DNA from: Actinomycetaceae bacterium
GTDB lineage: Bacteria; Actinomycetota; Actinomycetes; Actinomycetales; Actinomycetaceae
Assembly (NCBI GenBank): GCA_030532515.1
Contig: JAUNKY010000005.1
Coordinates: forward strand, 1-64,000
Reading direction: 5' to 3'
Length of the DNA stretch: 64,000 bases
Below the pieces are notes generated by a model. It did not search any database. It was not told the DNA's origin and saw only the letters and a list, made by a program, of their open reading frames with translations. The position numbers were made by a program, and so were the translations under genes. Below are positions 29,180 through 38,509 of the stretch, in pieces. The first letter of the stretch is position 1. The number at the start of each line of letters is the position of its first letter.

Positions 29180-29617
29180 CTAGTTTTCCGGAACGGAATT
29201 AAATACGAAGAAACGTTGCAATAAGTAGTTTAAGAGTACAAAGGCACTCATCCCGATGAACATTGCTACGTTACCTTGAAACTGCTCTGAGTATCCGGTA
29301 AGTAGCCACAGCACCAGCTGTTTCGCTGCCCCATAGGCCAGCAGGTAACAGATAGCGATAGTGAAGATAAACCGCGCTACCTGCATCCACGACTGGGAAG
29401 AATCACGAAAAGTAAAGTACTTATTCAAAAAGAAAGACACTATGGAACCTACTACATAGTTCATCACTGAGGAAATCCAGTAGCCCGCTGAAGTGAGGTT
29501 AAAGAGCAGGAACATCACTGCCGTTCCCACCAGCGTGTTTACGATACCCACCAGAATGAACCGAAACCCGGTAGAGGTCCACAGCGCAGAGGCTTTTTCA
29601 CGTAACTTTAAGCTCAT
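29180..29617 (-). CDS. GtrA family membrane protein
   Basis: A 145-residue protein with four hydrophobic segments and the GtrA pattern: FRFILVGIVNTLVGTAVMFL in helix 1, YVVGSIVSFFLNKYFTFRD in helix 2 and LNYLLQRFFVF at the end. Family members are thought to flip polyprenyl-phosphate sugars or assist their use in side-chain addition. Its start overlaps the stop of the GT2 gene upstream (ATGA), making a typical GtrB-GtrA pair. Confidence 0.9.
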   Translation of the reverse strand: MSLKLREKASALWTSTGFRFILVGIVNTLVGTAVMFLLFNLTSAGYWISSVMNYVVGSIVSFFLNKYFTFRDSSQSWMQVARFIFTIAICYLLAYGAAKQLVLWLLTGYSEQFQGNVAMFIGMSAFVLLNYLLQRFFVFNSVPEN

Positions 29618-30612
29618 TTATCGCCCTCGGCAACAGAATTGGTAGCAGCTGGGGAAGCAGCAAAACTACCAGCTCGCTCAGAAATAATATACCGAGGGCG
29701 CTGCTTCGTCTCTAAATAAATCTTCCCCACGTATTCGCCAATAATCCCCAGGGAAAGAAGCTGAATCCCACCCATGAAAGAAATAATCGCCGTCTGCGAA
29801 GCCCAACCGGGAACCGTGTAACCAAAGAAGTAGACACCCACAATCCACGCCAGCAAAGCAAAAGCGAAAACCGACACAGCCAGCCCTAAACCAGTTACCA
29901 AACGCAGCGGACGCACACTCAAACTGGTAATCCCATCAATAGCCAACCCCAGCATTTTAGACAGCGGATAGTTGCTTTGCCCAGCAACTCGTTTGGCCCG
30001 TGAATAATAGACGGAAGTTGAGTTGAAACCCACCAGCGGAACCAGACCGCGCAAAAACAGGTTTACCTCTTTGAAATTCGCAAACTCGTTTAACACCTTT
30101 GCAGAAATCAACCGGTAGTCAGCATGGTTAAATACTGCCTGGACGCCCATTGCATTCAACAGGCGGTAGAAAGACTCTGCTGTGAAGCGCTTAAAGAAAG
30201 AATCAGTGGAACGGTCATTGCGAACCCCGTAAACAACTTCTGCGCCGCCGTGGTAAGCACGTACCATCTCGTCCATCGCATTCAGATCATCCTGCCCATC
30301 AGCGTCAATTGAGATGGTGATATCGCAGTGGGAACGCATTTCCAAAAGCCCCGCTAAAACCGCGTTCTGGTGTCCGCGGTTGCGGCTTTGACGTAGCCCC
30401 CGAACCTGCTTATTCTCTGCCGCGTAGGCTTCGATCAGCTGCCAGGTATTGTCTTTGGAACCGTCGTCTACGAAAGTGATAAATGAATCTGCGGACACTA
30501 GATTAGCGTCGATCAAATTGGCAAGTTTTGCCATAAAGAGGGGATAGGTTTGTCGCAATGCCTGTTCCTCGTTATAACAGGGCACGATAATCGCTAAAAC
30601 CGGAAGAACCAT
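29614..30612 (-). CDS. GtrB/DPM-like GT2 polyprenyl-phosphate glycosyltransferase
   Basis: A 332-residue GT2 enzyme with IIVPCYNEEQALRQTYPLF, FVDDGSKDNTW and the DADGQDD metal motif. Two C-terminal hydrophobic helices follow (about 235-300), as in bactoprenol glucosyltransferases. It would load a hexose onto undecaprenyl phosphate at the inner membrane face, for flipping by the GtrA partner and use by an outer-face GT-C enzyme; the DUF6056 or DUF6541 proteins here are candidates. It is the last gene of the polysaccharide locus on this side. Confidence 0.9.
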   Translation of the reverse strand: MVLPVLAIIVPCYNEEQALRQTYPLFMAKLANLIDANLVSADSFITFVDDGSKDNTWQLIEAYAAENKQVRGLRQSRNRGHQNAVLAGLLEMRSHCDITISIDADGQDDLNAMDEMVRAYHGGAEVVYGVRNDRSTDSFFKRFTAESFYRLLNAMGVQAVFNHADYRLISAKVLNEFANFKEVNLFLRGLVPLVGFNSTSVYYSRAKRVAGQSNYPLSKMLGLAIDGITSLSVRPLRLVTGLGLAVSVFAFALLAWIVGVYFFGYTVPGWASQTAIISFMGGIQLLSLGIIGEYVGKIYLETKQRPRYIISERAGSFAASPAATNSVAEGDK

Positions 30613-30773
30613 AACGAACTCTAATCTATTTTTCTATATCGCCCGCGGGCGGAAAACAAAGTGAATGCAATCATAGTCTAGCAACGCTTAGGAAAAGCAG
30701 TGGATTCTAACCGCTAAACAACTATGCTAGAAACGCAAAATGTCACTGAAAAATAGGGAAGTAGAAGCAAGGC

Positions 30774-32396
30774 GTGAGTAAAACAACTGAAAAAATGGTC
30801 GCCCCGGCGAATGAAAAGCCTCAGGCAGCGCCCTCGGGCAAAGAAAATAACCCGGTTGCAACGCAAACAACCCGACGCTTCGCCCTGCCCACCGCCTTCT
30901 CAATTGTTTTCTTCCTCCTCATCCTGGCAGCAGTTGCCACCTGGTTCATCCCTGCCGGAAGCTACGCCAAACTCACCTACGACGCCCAAGCTGAAGCATT
31001 TACGGTAACTGCCCCGGATAAAACCGAAACAACTCTCCCAGCTACCCAAGCTTCCCTAGACCAGCTTCAGGTGCAAATTCAGTTAGAAAACTTCACCTCT
31101 GGCACTATTACTAAACCGGTTTCTATCCCCGGAACGTACGCGGAACTAGCCGCAACTCCGGTAAGCATCCCCGATATTTTCCACGCTATGGTGTCAGGAA
31201 CTATTGAAGCTTCCGACATCATGATCTTTATCATGATTCTTTCGGGACTGATTGGGGTAGTCCAAGTTTCAGGCACCTTTGAATCGGGGCTGCGCGCCCT
31301 GACCCAACGTACAAAGGGCCGCGAATTCACTCTGATTGCTACCGTCTCTATCCTGATGCAGATTGCCGGCACCACCTTAGGGCTTGAAGAAGAAGCCTTA
31401 GCGTTCTATCCCATTTTGGTCCCTATTTTCATTGCCTTAGGGTATGACGCGATTGTGGCCATGGCAGCCATCTTCCTCTCTGGCGCGATGGGTACCGCCT
31501 TTTCAACAATCAACCCTTTTTCGGCAATTATCGCGTCAAACGCTGCGGGTATCTCATTCACCGAAGGTATTTGGTGGCGCCTGGGTGGCTGGTTCATTGC
31601 CGTTTGCGTGCTGGTTCCCTACATCTATTTCTATGCTCGCAAAGTAAAAGCCGACCCGACCGCCTCATACGCCTATGAAAACCGTGCCGAGTTCTTAGCC
31701 CACTGGAAAGTCGATTTAGCGCAAGTAATGCCACAGAACTTCACCTGGCGCCAGCGCCTCATCCTGACGCTTTTCATCGCTGGTTTCCCCATCATGATGT
31801 GGGGAGTTACCAACTGGGGCTGGTGGTTTTCAGAAATGGCCGTATCTTTCTTAACCATCACCGTCTTGGTGATTGCTGTAGCAGTGATCGGTAACCCGCA
31901 CCTTTCTGAAAAACAAGCGGTGGAAGCCTTCTTAAAAGCAGCTGCCGAAATGGTGGGAGTAACCATGATTATTGGCATGGCCCGCGCGGTTAACCTGCTA
32001 CTGGCTAAAGGACAGGTGTCTGACACTATTCTTAACTGGGCTACAGACTTGGTTTCACAAATGAACGGTCCGGCCTTCATTTTAGTGATGATGTTAATGT
32101 TCTGTGTCCTGGGATTCTTTGTCCCCTCATCTTCCGGGCTGGCAGTGCTGGCGATGCCTATTTTGGCTCCGTTAGCTGACGCCGTGGGCATTCCCCGCTT
32201 CATTGTCGTCTCTGCCTACCAGTGGGGACAGTACTCAATGCTTTTGATCGCCCCCACAGGGCTGGTGATGGTGACGCTACAAATGATGCGGATGCAGTAC
32301 AACCAGTGGCTAAAGTTTGTCTGGCCAATGGTGGCGTTCCTATTTAGCTTCGCCGCCGTCCTGCTGGTGATGCAGGTGCTGTTCTATGGGCCGTAG
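30774..32396 (+). CDS. YfcC family transporter
   Basis: A 540-residue carrier with about 12 membrane segments. After a polar 35-residue N-terminus it has RRFALPTAFSIVFFLLILAA and FIPAGSYAKLTYD, the YfcC/ArcD-like family signature, with the soluble insertion (about 65-125) usual for this group. GTTLGLEEEALAFYPILVPI and a C-terminal PSSSGLAVLAMPILAPLAD segment are also characteristic. Known relatives move basic amino acids or C4-dicarboxylates. The start is GTG with AAGG just before it and GGGAAG farther up; an ATG at 30795 is an alternative. It is not linked to the glycan genes by function. Confidence 0.85.
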   Translation: MSKTTEKMVAPANEKPQAAPSGKENNPVATQTTRRFALPTAFSIVFFLLILAAVATWFIPAGSYAKLTYDAQAEAFTVTAPDKTETTLPATQASLDQLQVQIQLENFTSGTITKPVSIPGTYAELAATPVSIPDIFHAMVSGTIEASDIMIFIMILSGLIGVVQVSGTFESGLRALTQRTKGREFTLIATVSILMQIAGTTLGLEEEALAFYPILVPIFIALGYDAIVAMAAIFLSGAMGTAFSTINPFSAIIASNAAGISFTEGIWWRLGGWFIAVCVLVPYIYFYARKVKADPTASYAYENRAEFLAHWKVDLAQVMPQNFTWRQRLILTLFIAGFPIMMWGVTNWGWWFSEMAVSFLTITVLVIAVAVIGNPHLSEKQAVEAFLKAAAEMVGVTMIIGMARAVNLLLAKGQVSDTILNWATDLVSQMNGPAFILVMMLMFCVLGFFVPSSSGLAVLAMPILAPLADAVGIPRFIVVSAYQWGQYSMLLIAPTGLVMVTLQMMRMQYNQWLKFVWPMVAFLFSFAAVLLVMQVLFYGP

Positions 32397-32397
32397 C

Positions 32398-32456
32398 CTC
32401 TTTAGAGAGCTGGCAGGCTCTTTAGGGAACTAATAGGTTCTTTAAAAACTAGCCGG
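32398..32456. repeat. three degenerate 20-bp tandem repeats
   Basis: Units at 32398-32417, 32418-32437 and 32438-32456 share YTCTTTARRRARCT-x-x-x-x-x-GG. The first contains the small palindrome CTCTTTAGAGAG. They fill the gap between the YfcC and TIGR03089 genes, which converge here, and run eight bases into the latter. Confidence 0.55.
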
Positions 32457-33087
32457 CCAGTTCTTGGGCGCGAATACCCTCTGCATCTAAACCGGGTTCA
32501 ACCCAGACAACTCGGCGTCCACAGCTCCAAGCCGCCCAGATAAGCTCAATGTAATTAGCTTCACCACCGGTTAAAAACACTGGTCCGGCGCCCTCGGGAA
32601 GAACTGCCCCAGCTACCTGAAAACCCGCGCTTACTGGGAAAAGGAATCCGTCCGCTTGGGAATTAATTTCTGCAATCGCATCTGCGGCCCCAGCAACTGG
32701 TTCCCCCAGCCAACGCAGTGCTAAGGGCCCCATATCCTGCAGTAAAACTGGCAAACCTACCTGCTCAGCTAAAATATCTGCCGCGGTAGGAGCCGAAGCA
32801 GTTACTACCAGGTCAGCGCTTGACGCGTCATTTAGAGAGAAAGAAACCTCACTGCCAGCTAATTGTGCTCCCAGCACCCAAAAGGCGGTCCGCCAAGACT
32901 GAGGCAAGTCGAAAACGATTAAAGCGCCGGAATCTTCCCCAAACTCAGCGTTCAGGTAGTTAGCGGTTTTTGCCAGCCAACGATAGATAACTGGGCCGGT
33001 AAACTCTAAACGCCCTGCTTTGGCATACCAAGTCAAGAGGGAAGTAGGGGCAGATGCTAACCTGTCTAACTGGGAAATAACTGACAT
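32449..33087 (-). CDS. TIGR03089 family protein
   Basis: A 212-residue protein of an actinobacterial family that resembles the N-terminal part of acyl-CoA synthetases without their ATP-binding motifs. Landmarks: LTWYAKAGRLEFTGPVIYRW, an AKTANYLNAEFG segment and FDLPQSWRTAFWVLGAQLAG. The frame is open to 33159, but family members begin near the ATG at 33087. Molecular function is unknown. In many actinobacteria it lies near whiB2 and LytR-type genes. It diverges from the whiB gene. Confidence 0.8.
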   Translation of the reverse strand: MSVISQLDRLASAPTSLLTWYAKAGRLEFTGPVIYRWLAKTANYLNAEFGEDSGALIVFDLPQSWRTAFWVLGAQLAGSEVSFSLNDASSADLVVTASAPTAADILAEQVGLPVLLQDMGPLALRWLGEPVAGAADAIAEINSQADGFLFPVSAGFQVAGAVLPEGAGPVFLTGGEANYIELIWAAWSCGRRVVWVEPGLDAEGIRAQELAG

Positions 33088-33166
33088 TTTCAGGGCTTTC
33101 AGCTGGTTGTAGCAGGGGGAAACGCCACTGCCATAAATCTTATAAAAGGTCAATACCACATTCAGC

Positions 33167-33197
33167 TTGACTTAGGGGAATTACACGCGTGTAATTC
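33167..33197 (+). promoter_or_regulatory. whiB promoter with palindromic operator
   Basis: TTGACT (33167-33172) and TGTAAT (33190-33195) are 17 bases apart, giving a good sigma-70-type promoter. A perfect 20-bp palindrome, GAATTACACGCGTGTAATTC (33178-33197), fills the spacer and covers the -10 box. A dimeric regulator bound there would block the promoter. The leader to the GTG is about 30 bases. Confidence 0.7.
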
Positions 33198-33233
33198 TAT
33201 AAGGAAATATTTTTTATCTGAAGGGACACGCTT

Positions 33234-33515
33234 GTGTGGAATATTCTAGGTGACGGACCACTGGTCGTTGATGCCTTCAAAGCCGCACTCGGCGACGGTC
33301 CTTTAGCATGGCAGGCAAACGCCCTATGCGCACAGACTGATCCGGAAGCATTCTTCCCCGAAAAAGGTGGCTCAACCCGCGAAGCAAAGGCCGTTTGCCA
33401 AGCCTGTGAGGTACGTCAAGAATGCTTAGAATACGCCTTGTTGAACGATGAACGCTTCGGCATCTGGGGCGGTCTGTCAGAACGTGAACGTCGTCGAAAG
33501 AAACGCCAAGGCTAG
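33234..33515 (+). CDS. WhiB-family [4Fe-4S] regulator
   Basis: A 93-residue WhiB-like protein, closest in context to WhiB2/WhmD (cell division and septation). The iron-sulfur ligands are Cys32, Cys55, Cys58 and Cys64, with the spacing C-x22-C-x2-C-x5-C. The GIWGG turn is at residues 76-80, and a basic tail SERERRRKKRQ binds DNA. The start is GTG, with AAGGGA seven to eight bases before it; a TTG two bases upstream is out of frame. Synteny with the GT2, DUF5719, zincin and DUF3499 genes supports the whiB2 assignment. Confidence 0.93.
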   Translation: MWNILGDGPLVVDAFKAALGDGPLAWQANALCAQTDPEAFFPEKGGSTREAKAVCQACEVRQECLEYALLNDERFGIWGGLSERERRRKKRQG

Positions 33516-33551
33516 GAGCCTGAGGCAAGGAGTTAATCATAAAGGGGTCTC

Positions 33552-36500
33552 ATGAGTGAGCCAACCGTAGCTGCCCTCGTCGTAACACGAGGGCTTACTC
33601 CATATTTACACCGAACTGTTTCCTCACTGCTGGCCCAATCGCGGCGGCCGGAAATGGTTATCGTTGTAAACACTTCAAATACGGTATTAAAACCCATTAA
33701 AGGGTTAGAAATCCTCAACGCCCCCCAAGTAGAAACGTTCAACGAAGCCATCACCCGCGCCATTGAAGCCTACCCGGTTTTAGACCGCGTCCAATGGCTG
33801 TGGTTCCTACACGACGACTCTGCCCCCGAACAACGCTGTTTAGAGTTCCTTTTAGACGCCACCAAAGCCGGCTTAACCACGGCGGTAGTAGGCCCCAAAC
33901 ACGTGGCCTGGTCAAGTGAAGACCGCATCCTCGAAGTCGGCATCAAAGCCACCCGTTCAGGGCGGCGCCTCTCAGTCGAATCCTACGACGAAATCGACCA
34001 AGGACAGTACGACAATCTTTCTGACGTTTTAGCCGTGGGAACTGCCGGCATGCTGGTAGATGCGCAGGTATGGCGTGAAAGCGGCGGTTTTGACCCGCAT
34101 TTAACCCCTTTCGGCGAAGGCCTAGAATTCTGCCGCCGCGTGCGTTTAGGAGGCCACCGGGTAGTCGTAGTCCCCCAAGCTAAACTTGCCCACGCCCGCG
34201 TTTCATACCGCGGCTTACGAAACGGCCAAGTGGCAGACCCAGACCGCTCTTTCAAAGATCGACGTTTTGCCCAGCTATACAACGGCTTAATTTTAAGAAA
34301 CCTGCCATTTTTTATCGCTAGCTTGATTTTGCTGCCCCTGTGGACCCTGTTCAGAGCCGGGGCGCGTCTGCTCCAAAAACGCCCTGAACTGGCATTTGCT
34401 GAACTGGGCGCAATGACTAAACTCTATGGTTCGCTGAACGCTTTGAATAATGCGCGCTTGCGTAACCGCAACTATGCCAAGGTGCCAGTTTCGGTTTTGA
34501 AAACGTTGGAAGCCACCCACTTCGAGGTAAACCGCAACCAACGACTGGAAAACCGTAAAGAACGCCAGGATCAACCGGCCGCGCAACTAGAACCAATTGC
34601 CGCCGCCCTGTTGAAACGTCACCGCGCCGTAAGTCACGGCACTTTCGCTGCGGGCGCTATCTTAGCCCTCTTAGGCGCCTGGTTCTACACCCGGCAGTTT
34701 GCCGCCGGCATCAGCGGGGGAGCCTGGGCTAACCTTCCAGCCGATTACGGCACTCTCTTTTGGCAAGCCTGGTCGGGTTGGAACCTGGGTGGCAACGGTT
34801 ACGTGCCTCCTGCTGATACCCTGCTGCCTGCCCTTAGCCTGCTCACAGCTCCTTTAGCGTTCTTCGGGGTCAGCCCCGCCACCCAGCTAGAATGGTTCTT
34901 CCGCTTGGCACCGGCACTGGCCTGGATCACTATGTATTGGGGCGCGCGCGTTATCACCCACCGCACCACCTGGCGTTTTGTCCTGGCGGTGCTGTGGGCC
35001 GCCAGCCCAGTCATGTTACTTTCTTGGGCAACTGGGCGCGTCTCCACCCTGCTGGTTGCGGTGTTCCTCCCACTTTTTGTGCGTGGCTGGATGCACTCAT
35101 TACGCCAGATTGTGCCGTTGCAGATTAGGGGCGCATTCGCTGAAGAAGTCAGCTTAACTGACGGCGAACGCGACTACCCGTACGCAGCTTTAGCTTCTTT
35201 AGCCCTGCTGGTTATCGCCTCTGCCGCCCCGTGGACGTTAGTTTTGCTGGTGCCTTTATTACTGCTGTCCGCAGTTTTCAGCCGGGGGCGTCGCGCCGCC
35301 CAGATTATGCTGGCGATTCCGGCAGTGACGTTTACGCTGCCAGTATGGTTGCACGTTTTTGCTTCGGCAGGGAAGTCCCGCTGGCAGGTACTCTATGCTG
35401 ATACAGGTCGTCCTTTAGCTCACGCACAGCCGAATTCTTGGGAAGTCGGCTTTGGTCTACCGCAAGATAACTATTCTCTGACAGCCCCGTTTGCTGACCG
35501 CCTGCCAGAGTTCCTCAGCGCTTACAGCACTTTCCTTTGGTTGCTTCCCGGTGCCGTGGTATTTTTCGGAGCCGTCTTAGGGCTGTTTAATCTGCAGCGC
35601 TGGACTGTGCGCGCCCGCTTGGCATTCCTAGTTGGCATTTTGGCAACTGCAGTGGGTATTTTCACTTCTCGCGTGCTGGTTGCCGAGGGCGGTGAACTAA
35701 TCTTCGGTTGGGCTGGTATCGGTATTACCATTGCACTACTTGCTTGGATGCTGGCGGCTACAGGTTCGATTCCTAACCTAGTTTTGGTAGAACCTCTGCA
35801 CACGTATCGTTCCCGACGCAGAAGAGAAAAAGCCGTTAAACGTCGTGAACGTGCTGAACGCAAACAGGCGAAAGAAACTGAGGAACTTCCTGAAACGCCA
35901 ACTTTCGTTGCAGATGAAGCTGAAGAAACCGGTGTAAACCAGGCGTTGCTCACCACTTCGATTCCGAAAGTGGTGCCACGCGAACTGGATTTGAACGCTA
36001 CTTCACTGGTGGAACGTTCTGCTTTCCGCTTCCAGGTAATTACCCTGGCAGTTGTTAGTGTAATCGCGTTACTTCCCGCTTTCTTATGGTTCCCCCAAGC
36101 ACAGCAACTGAGCGGGCAGGTAAGCGGTGCTCCCGAGTATTTGACGCCGGCAACCACCGTGGAAGCTCAGCAAAGCAGTCGTGCAGCCCGTTTCTTGAAA
36201 CTGGCGGTTTCTGAAACTGGAGTAGAAGTGGAACTGTGGCGTGGCGATGGCCGGCAAATCGCCGATTCTACGCCTTGGGAGCGGATGGAAAAAGCGCGCT
36301 TAGTTGCGTCTAACCGCACTGGAAATCACTTTAATATCACCGAAAATGGTACTCCGGCTGAAGCTCAGCTGGCGAAGGTAGTTACCGAGCTACTGACAGC
36401 TCCTGACACAGTGAATGCTACGCAACTGCTAGAGCTGGGGATTGACGAAATCGCGTTAGAAACTAACTCTACTTTGGCTCGTGAACGGGCTTTACTAGCC

Positions 36501-36926
36501 TTGGACCGCGTCGGAGCTTTGACTCGTGCGGGTGAATCTGGCGCCGGTACTCTGTGGCGAGTGCGCCCTGCGGGAGTAGAACCAGCCCGCGTCTTCTTAA
36601 AGAGCCCGCAGGGTAAAGTAACGCCTCTGGCCGACCCCTCACAAGAGGCAGTAGCACTTCCACAAGAGATTGAAGCTGATTCTCTACTGGTAATTGCCGA
36701 ACCTAAACACTCTGGTTGGGTTGCCAGCTTAAATGGGAAGGCATTGGAACCGGCAGAAAACGGTTGGCAGCAGGCGTTCAAACTCCCGGCTGAGACTGGC
36801 CACGTGCGTATCACCTGGTATGCGGATTGGCTGCCAGTTTGGTGGTTCAGCGCCGCCAGCGCCCTGATTGGCTTATTTGTGGGAGCAATCCCGGTATCTG
36901 GAAGGGGACGACGCGATGTCGACTGA
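33552..36926 (+). CDS. large GT2-membrane glycosyltransferase
   Basis: A 1124-residue protein. Residues about 1-250 form a GT2 domain with ALVVTRGLTPYLHRTVSSLL and the metal motif LHDDSAPE. A membrane anchor follows at about 250-275, then a polytopic region (about 355-750) of some ten helices. A strongly basic and charged cytoplasmic loop (about 753-800, rich in Arg/Lys/Glu) precedes another helix near 835. An extracytoplasmic domain runs from about 850 to 1090, with a last helix near 1100. Actinobacteria keep such a gene next to whiB2 and DUF5719. The role is probably cell-envelope glycan synthesis, substrate unknown. Confidence 0.85.
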   Translation: MSEPTVAALVVTRGLTPYLHRTVSSLLAQSRRPEMVIVVNTSNTVLKPIKGLEILNAPQVETFNEAITRAIEAYPVLDRVQWLWFLHDDSAPEQRCLEFLLDATKAGLTTAVVGPKHVAWSSEDRILEVGIKATRSGRRLSVESYDEIDQGQYDNLSDVLAVGTAGMLVDAQVWRESGGFDPHLTPFGEGLEFCRRVRLGGHRVVVVPQAKLAHARVSYRGLRNGQVADPDRSFKDRRFAQLYNGLILRNLPFFIASLILLPLWTLFRAGARLLQKRPELAFAELGAMTKLYGSLNALNNARLRNRNYAKVPVSVLKTLEATHFEVNRNQRLENRKERQDQPAAQLEPIAAALLKRHRAVSHGTFAAGAILALLGAWFYTRQFAAGISGGAWANLPADYGTLFWQAWSGWNLGGNGYVPPADTLLPALSLLTAPLAFFGVSPATQLEWFFRLAPALAWITMYWGARVITHRTTWRFVLAVLWAASPVMLLSWATGRVSTLLVAVFLPLFVRGWMHSLRQIVPLQIRGAFAEEVSLTDGERDYPYAALASLALLVIASAAPWTLVLLVPLLLLSAVFSRGRRAAQIMLAIPAVTFTLPVWLHVFASAGKSRWQVLYADTGRPLAHAQPNSWEVGFGLPQDNYSLTAPFADRLPEFLSAYSTFLWLLPGAVVFFGAVLGLFNLQRWTVRARLAFLVGILATAVGIFTSRVLVAEGGELIFGWAGIGITIALLAWMLAATGSIPNLVLVEPLHTYRSRRRREKAVKRRERAERKQAKETEELPETPTFVADEAEETGVNQALLTTSIPKVVPRELDLNATSLVERSAFRFQVITLAVVSVIALLPAFLWFPQAQQLSGQVSGAPEYLTPATTVEAQQSSRAARFLKLAVSETGVEVELWRGDGRQIADSTPWERMEKARLVASNRTGNHFNITENGTPAEAQLAKVVTELLTAPDTVNATQLLELGIDEIALETNSTLARERALLALDRVGALTRAGESGAGTLWRVRPAGVEPARVFLKSPQGKVTPLADPSQEAVALPQEIEADSLLVIAEPKHSGWVASLNGKALEPAENGWQQAFKLPAETGHVRITWYADWLPVWWFSAASALIGLFVGAIPVSGRGRRDVD

Positions 36927-38445
36927 GGAAGCGAAGCAAAGTAACGAAGCTACCGCCACGGTTGCACAGGCAGACGAAGTCACCCCAGCCCCGGTAGAAC
37001 CCAAGCTGGCAAAGCTAGTCTCAGCTGGCAAAGTAGTAGGGGTTTTCACTACCTTGGGAATTACCTCCATTGCGTTATTGGGGGCTTCAGCAATCACTTT
37101 TTCAGCTGACCTGTGGCTAAGCTCAGGAGCGAAATATGCGCGCGCTGATAAAGCCACGCTGCCAGTAGTGAGCCAAGCTAGCTTACCTGAGCACAGCTAC
37201 CTCTTAGGCTGTATTCCTTATTTCCCAGATGCGAAAGGCGCCCCAGCAGGCTCTGCCAGCACCCAGGTATTTTCTGTTGAAGGCACTACTATCACCGGCG
37301 TGAAACCTGCAGTCGCAGGTAAGTCCCCACTGATTAGCAGCGGTTTCACTGGTGGACGGAAGCTCAGTGGGATTGAGCCTTTGATCGTGGGAGTCTCTAC
37401 GCAAAACACCAGTTCCTTTACCGGTAACTCGCTGGTAGCTTCTTCTTCTGAAACCCTAAAAGGAATCACCACCAGTGCCTGCCAAGTAGCGCGTAACCAC
37501 CACTGGTTTGTGGCTGGGAATACAGACGTCGGGGAAGCTACTTTCCTAACCGTATTAAACCCCTCTGCTAATGCAACCCAGGTGACTTTACAAGCCTGGA
37601 ATAGCACTTCTAAGTTTGCGCATACGCCGACTTTAACGATTCCAGCTAATAGCGCGCAAACGGTTAACCTAGCCACCTATTTCCCCGGCGAAGCCCGTTT
37701 AGGCGTGCATGCAAGTGTCACCGGGCCGGGGGCAGTTATCGCCCTGCACTCTTCTGGCGATTCGGGGCTGGCCACCCGCGGTATGGAAACAGTAAGCGCC
37801 GTAGAAACGCCCTCGAAAGAGAATGTATTCACCGGGATTGAAACTTCGGAAACTGACACGCGCATCCGCATCCTAAATCCGGGCAATGAACCAGCCACCG
37901 CCACGATTGAGGTGGTCGACCCGCTGGGCACTAACGTACTTCCCGGGGCAAAAGACATTGAAATCGCCGGTTCCGCCGTTTTCGAACTGGATTTAGGTGG
38001 AATTGGTAAAGGTATGAAGACGATTATTCTGCGCTCTAACCAGCCTTTAGTTGCCAACGTTTCTGCCGCTTATGAAGGCGGGGATAAAGAAGATGCACAG
38101 ATTATTGCTGACCGCACTATCTGGTCGAAAGCTAACCAAGTGTTTCAGCTAAAAGCCCAGGTTCCTCCGTTGCAAACCGGTGAAAAATCGCGGCAACTAG
38201 CGATTTATAATCCGGCGAATACCGCAATAAAACTGCAGTTGAACGGTAAAGAAGTGCAGATTCCGCGTAACTCCCAGCTGACTTTTGAAGCTAATGGAGA
38301 AACCGTAGAGATCGATTCTGCCCACCCGGTGTACGCTTCCTTACTGATTAAACGCATCGAGGGGAAGACCACGCTGGTAACTCGCCTAGAGTTAGAAGAC
38401 CCGCGGGTGGCTCTGCCACCGTTGCAGGTAAGAGTTGGAAACTAA
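36916..38445 (+). CDS. DUF5719 family membrane-anchored protein
   Basis: A 509-residue protein from the ATG at 36916, where AAGGGG lies nine bases upstream, inside the GT2 gene; the two overlap by 11 bases. An N-terminal cytoplasmic tail of about 40 residues leads to one hydrophobic segment (about 42-66), then a long extracytoplasmic region of beta-rich repeats. LTVLNPSANATQVTLQAWNS, IRILNPGNEPATATIEVVDP and LAIYNPANTAIKLQLNGKEV are three copies of one N-P-x-N pattern. Function is unknown; conserved partnership with the GT2 gene suggests an envelope role. Confidence 0.85.
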   Translation: MSTEEAKQSNEATATVAQADEVTPAPVEPKLAKLVSAGKVVGVFTTLGITSIALLGASAITFSADLWLSSGAKYARADKATLPVVSQASLPEHSYLLGCIPYFPDAKGAPAGSASTQVFSVEGTTITGVKPAVAGKSPLISSGFTGGRKLSGIEPLIVGVSTQNTSSFTGNSLVASSSETLKGITTSACQVARNHHWFVAGNTDVGEATFLTVLNPSANATQVTLQAWNSTSKFAHTPTLTIPANSAQTVNLATYFPGEARLGVHASVTGPGAVIALHSSGDSGLATRGMETVSAVETPSKENVFTGIETSETDTRIRILNPGNEPATATIEVVDPLGTNVLPGAKDIEIAGSAVFELDLGGIGKGMKTIILRSNQPLVANVSAAYEGGDKEDAQIIADRTIWSKANQVFQLKAQVPPLQTGEKSRQLAIYNPANTAIKLQLNGKEVQIPRNSQLTFEANGETVEIDSAHPVYASLLIKRIEGKTTLVTRLELEDPRVALPPLQVRVGN

Positions 38446-38480
38446 CTTTACCGCCGCTTGCACAAAACCTGTAGGCGGGT

Positions 38481-38509
38481 GCTAAAAGAAAGGGTTATAA
38501 ACGCCCTTT
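38481..38509 (-). terminator. weak terminator overlapping the zincin-like stop
   Basis: On the minus strand: AAAGGG, nine-base loop including the stop codon TAA, CCCTTT, then CTTTTAGC. The six-bp stem lies over the last codons of the gene at 38495. Confidence 0.4.
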
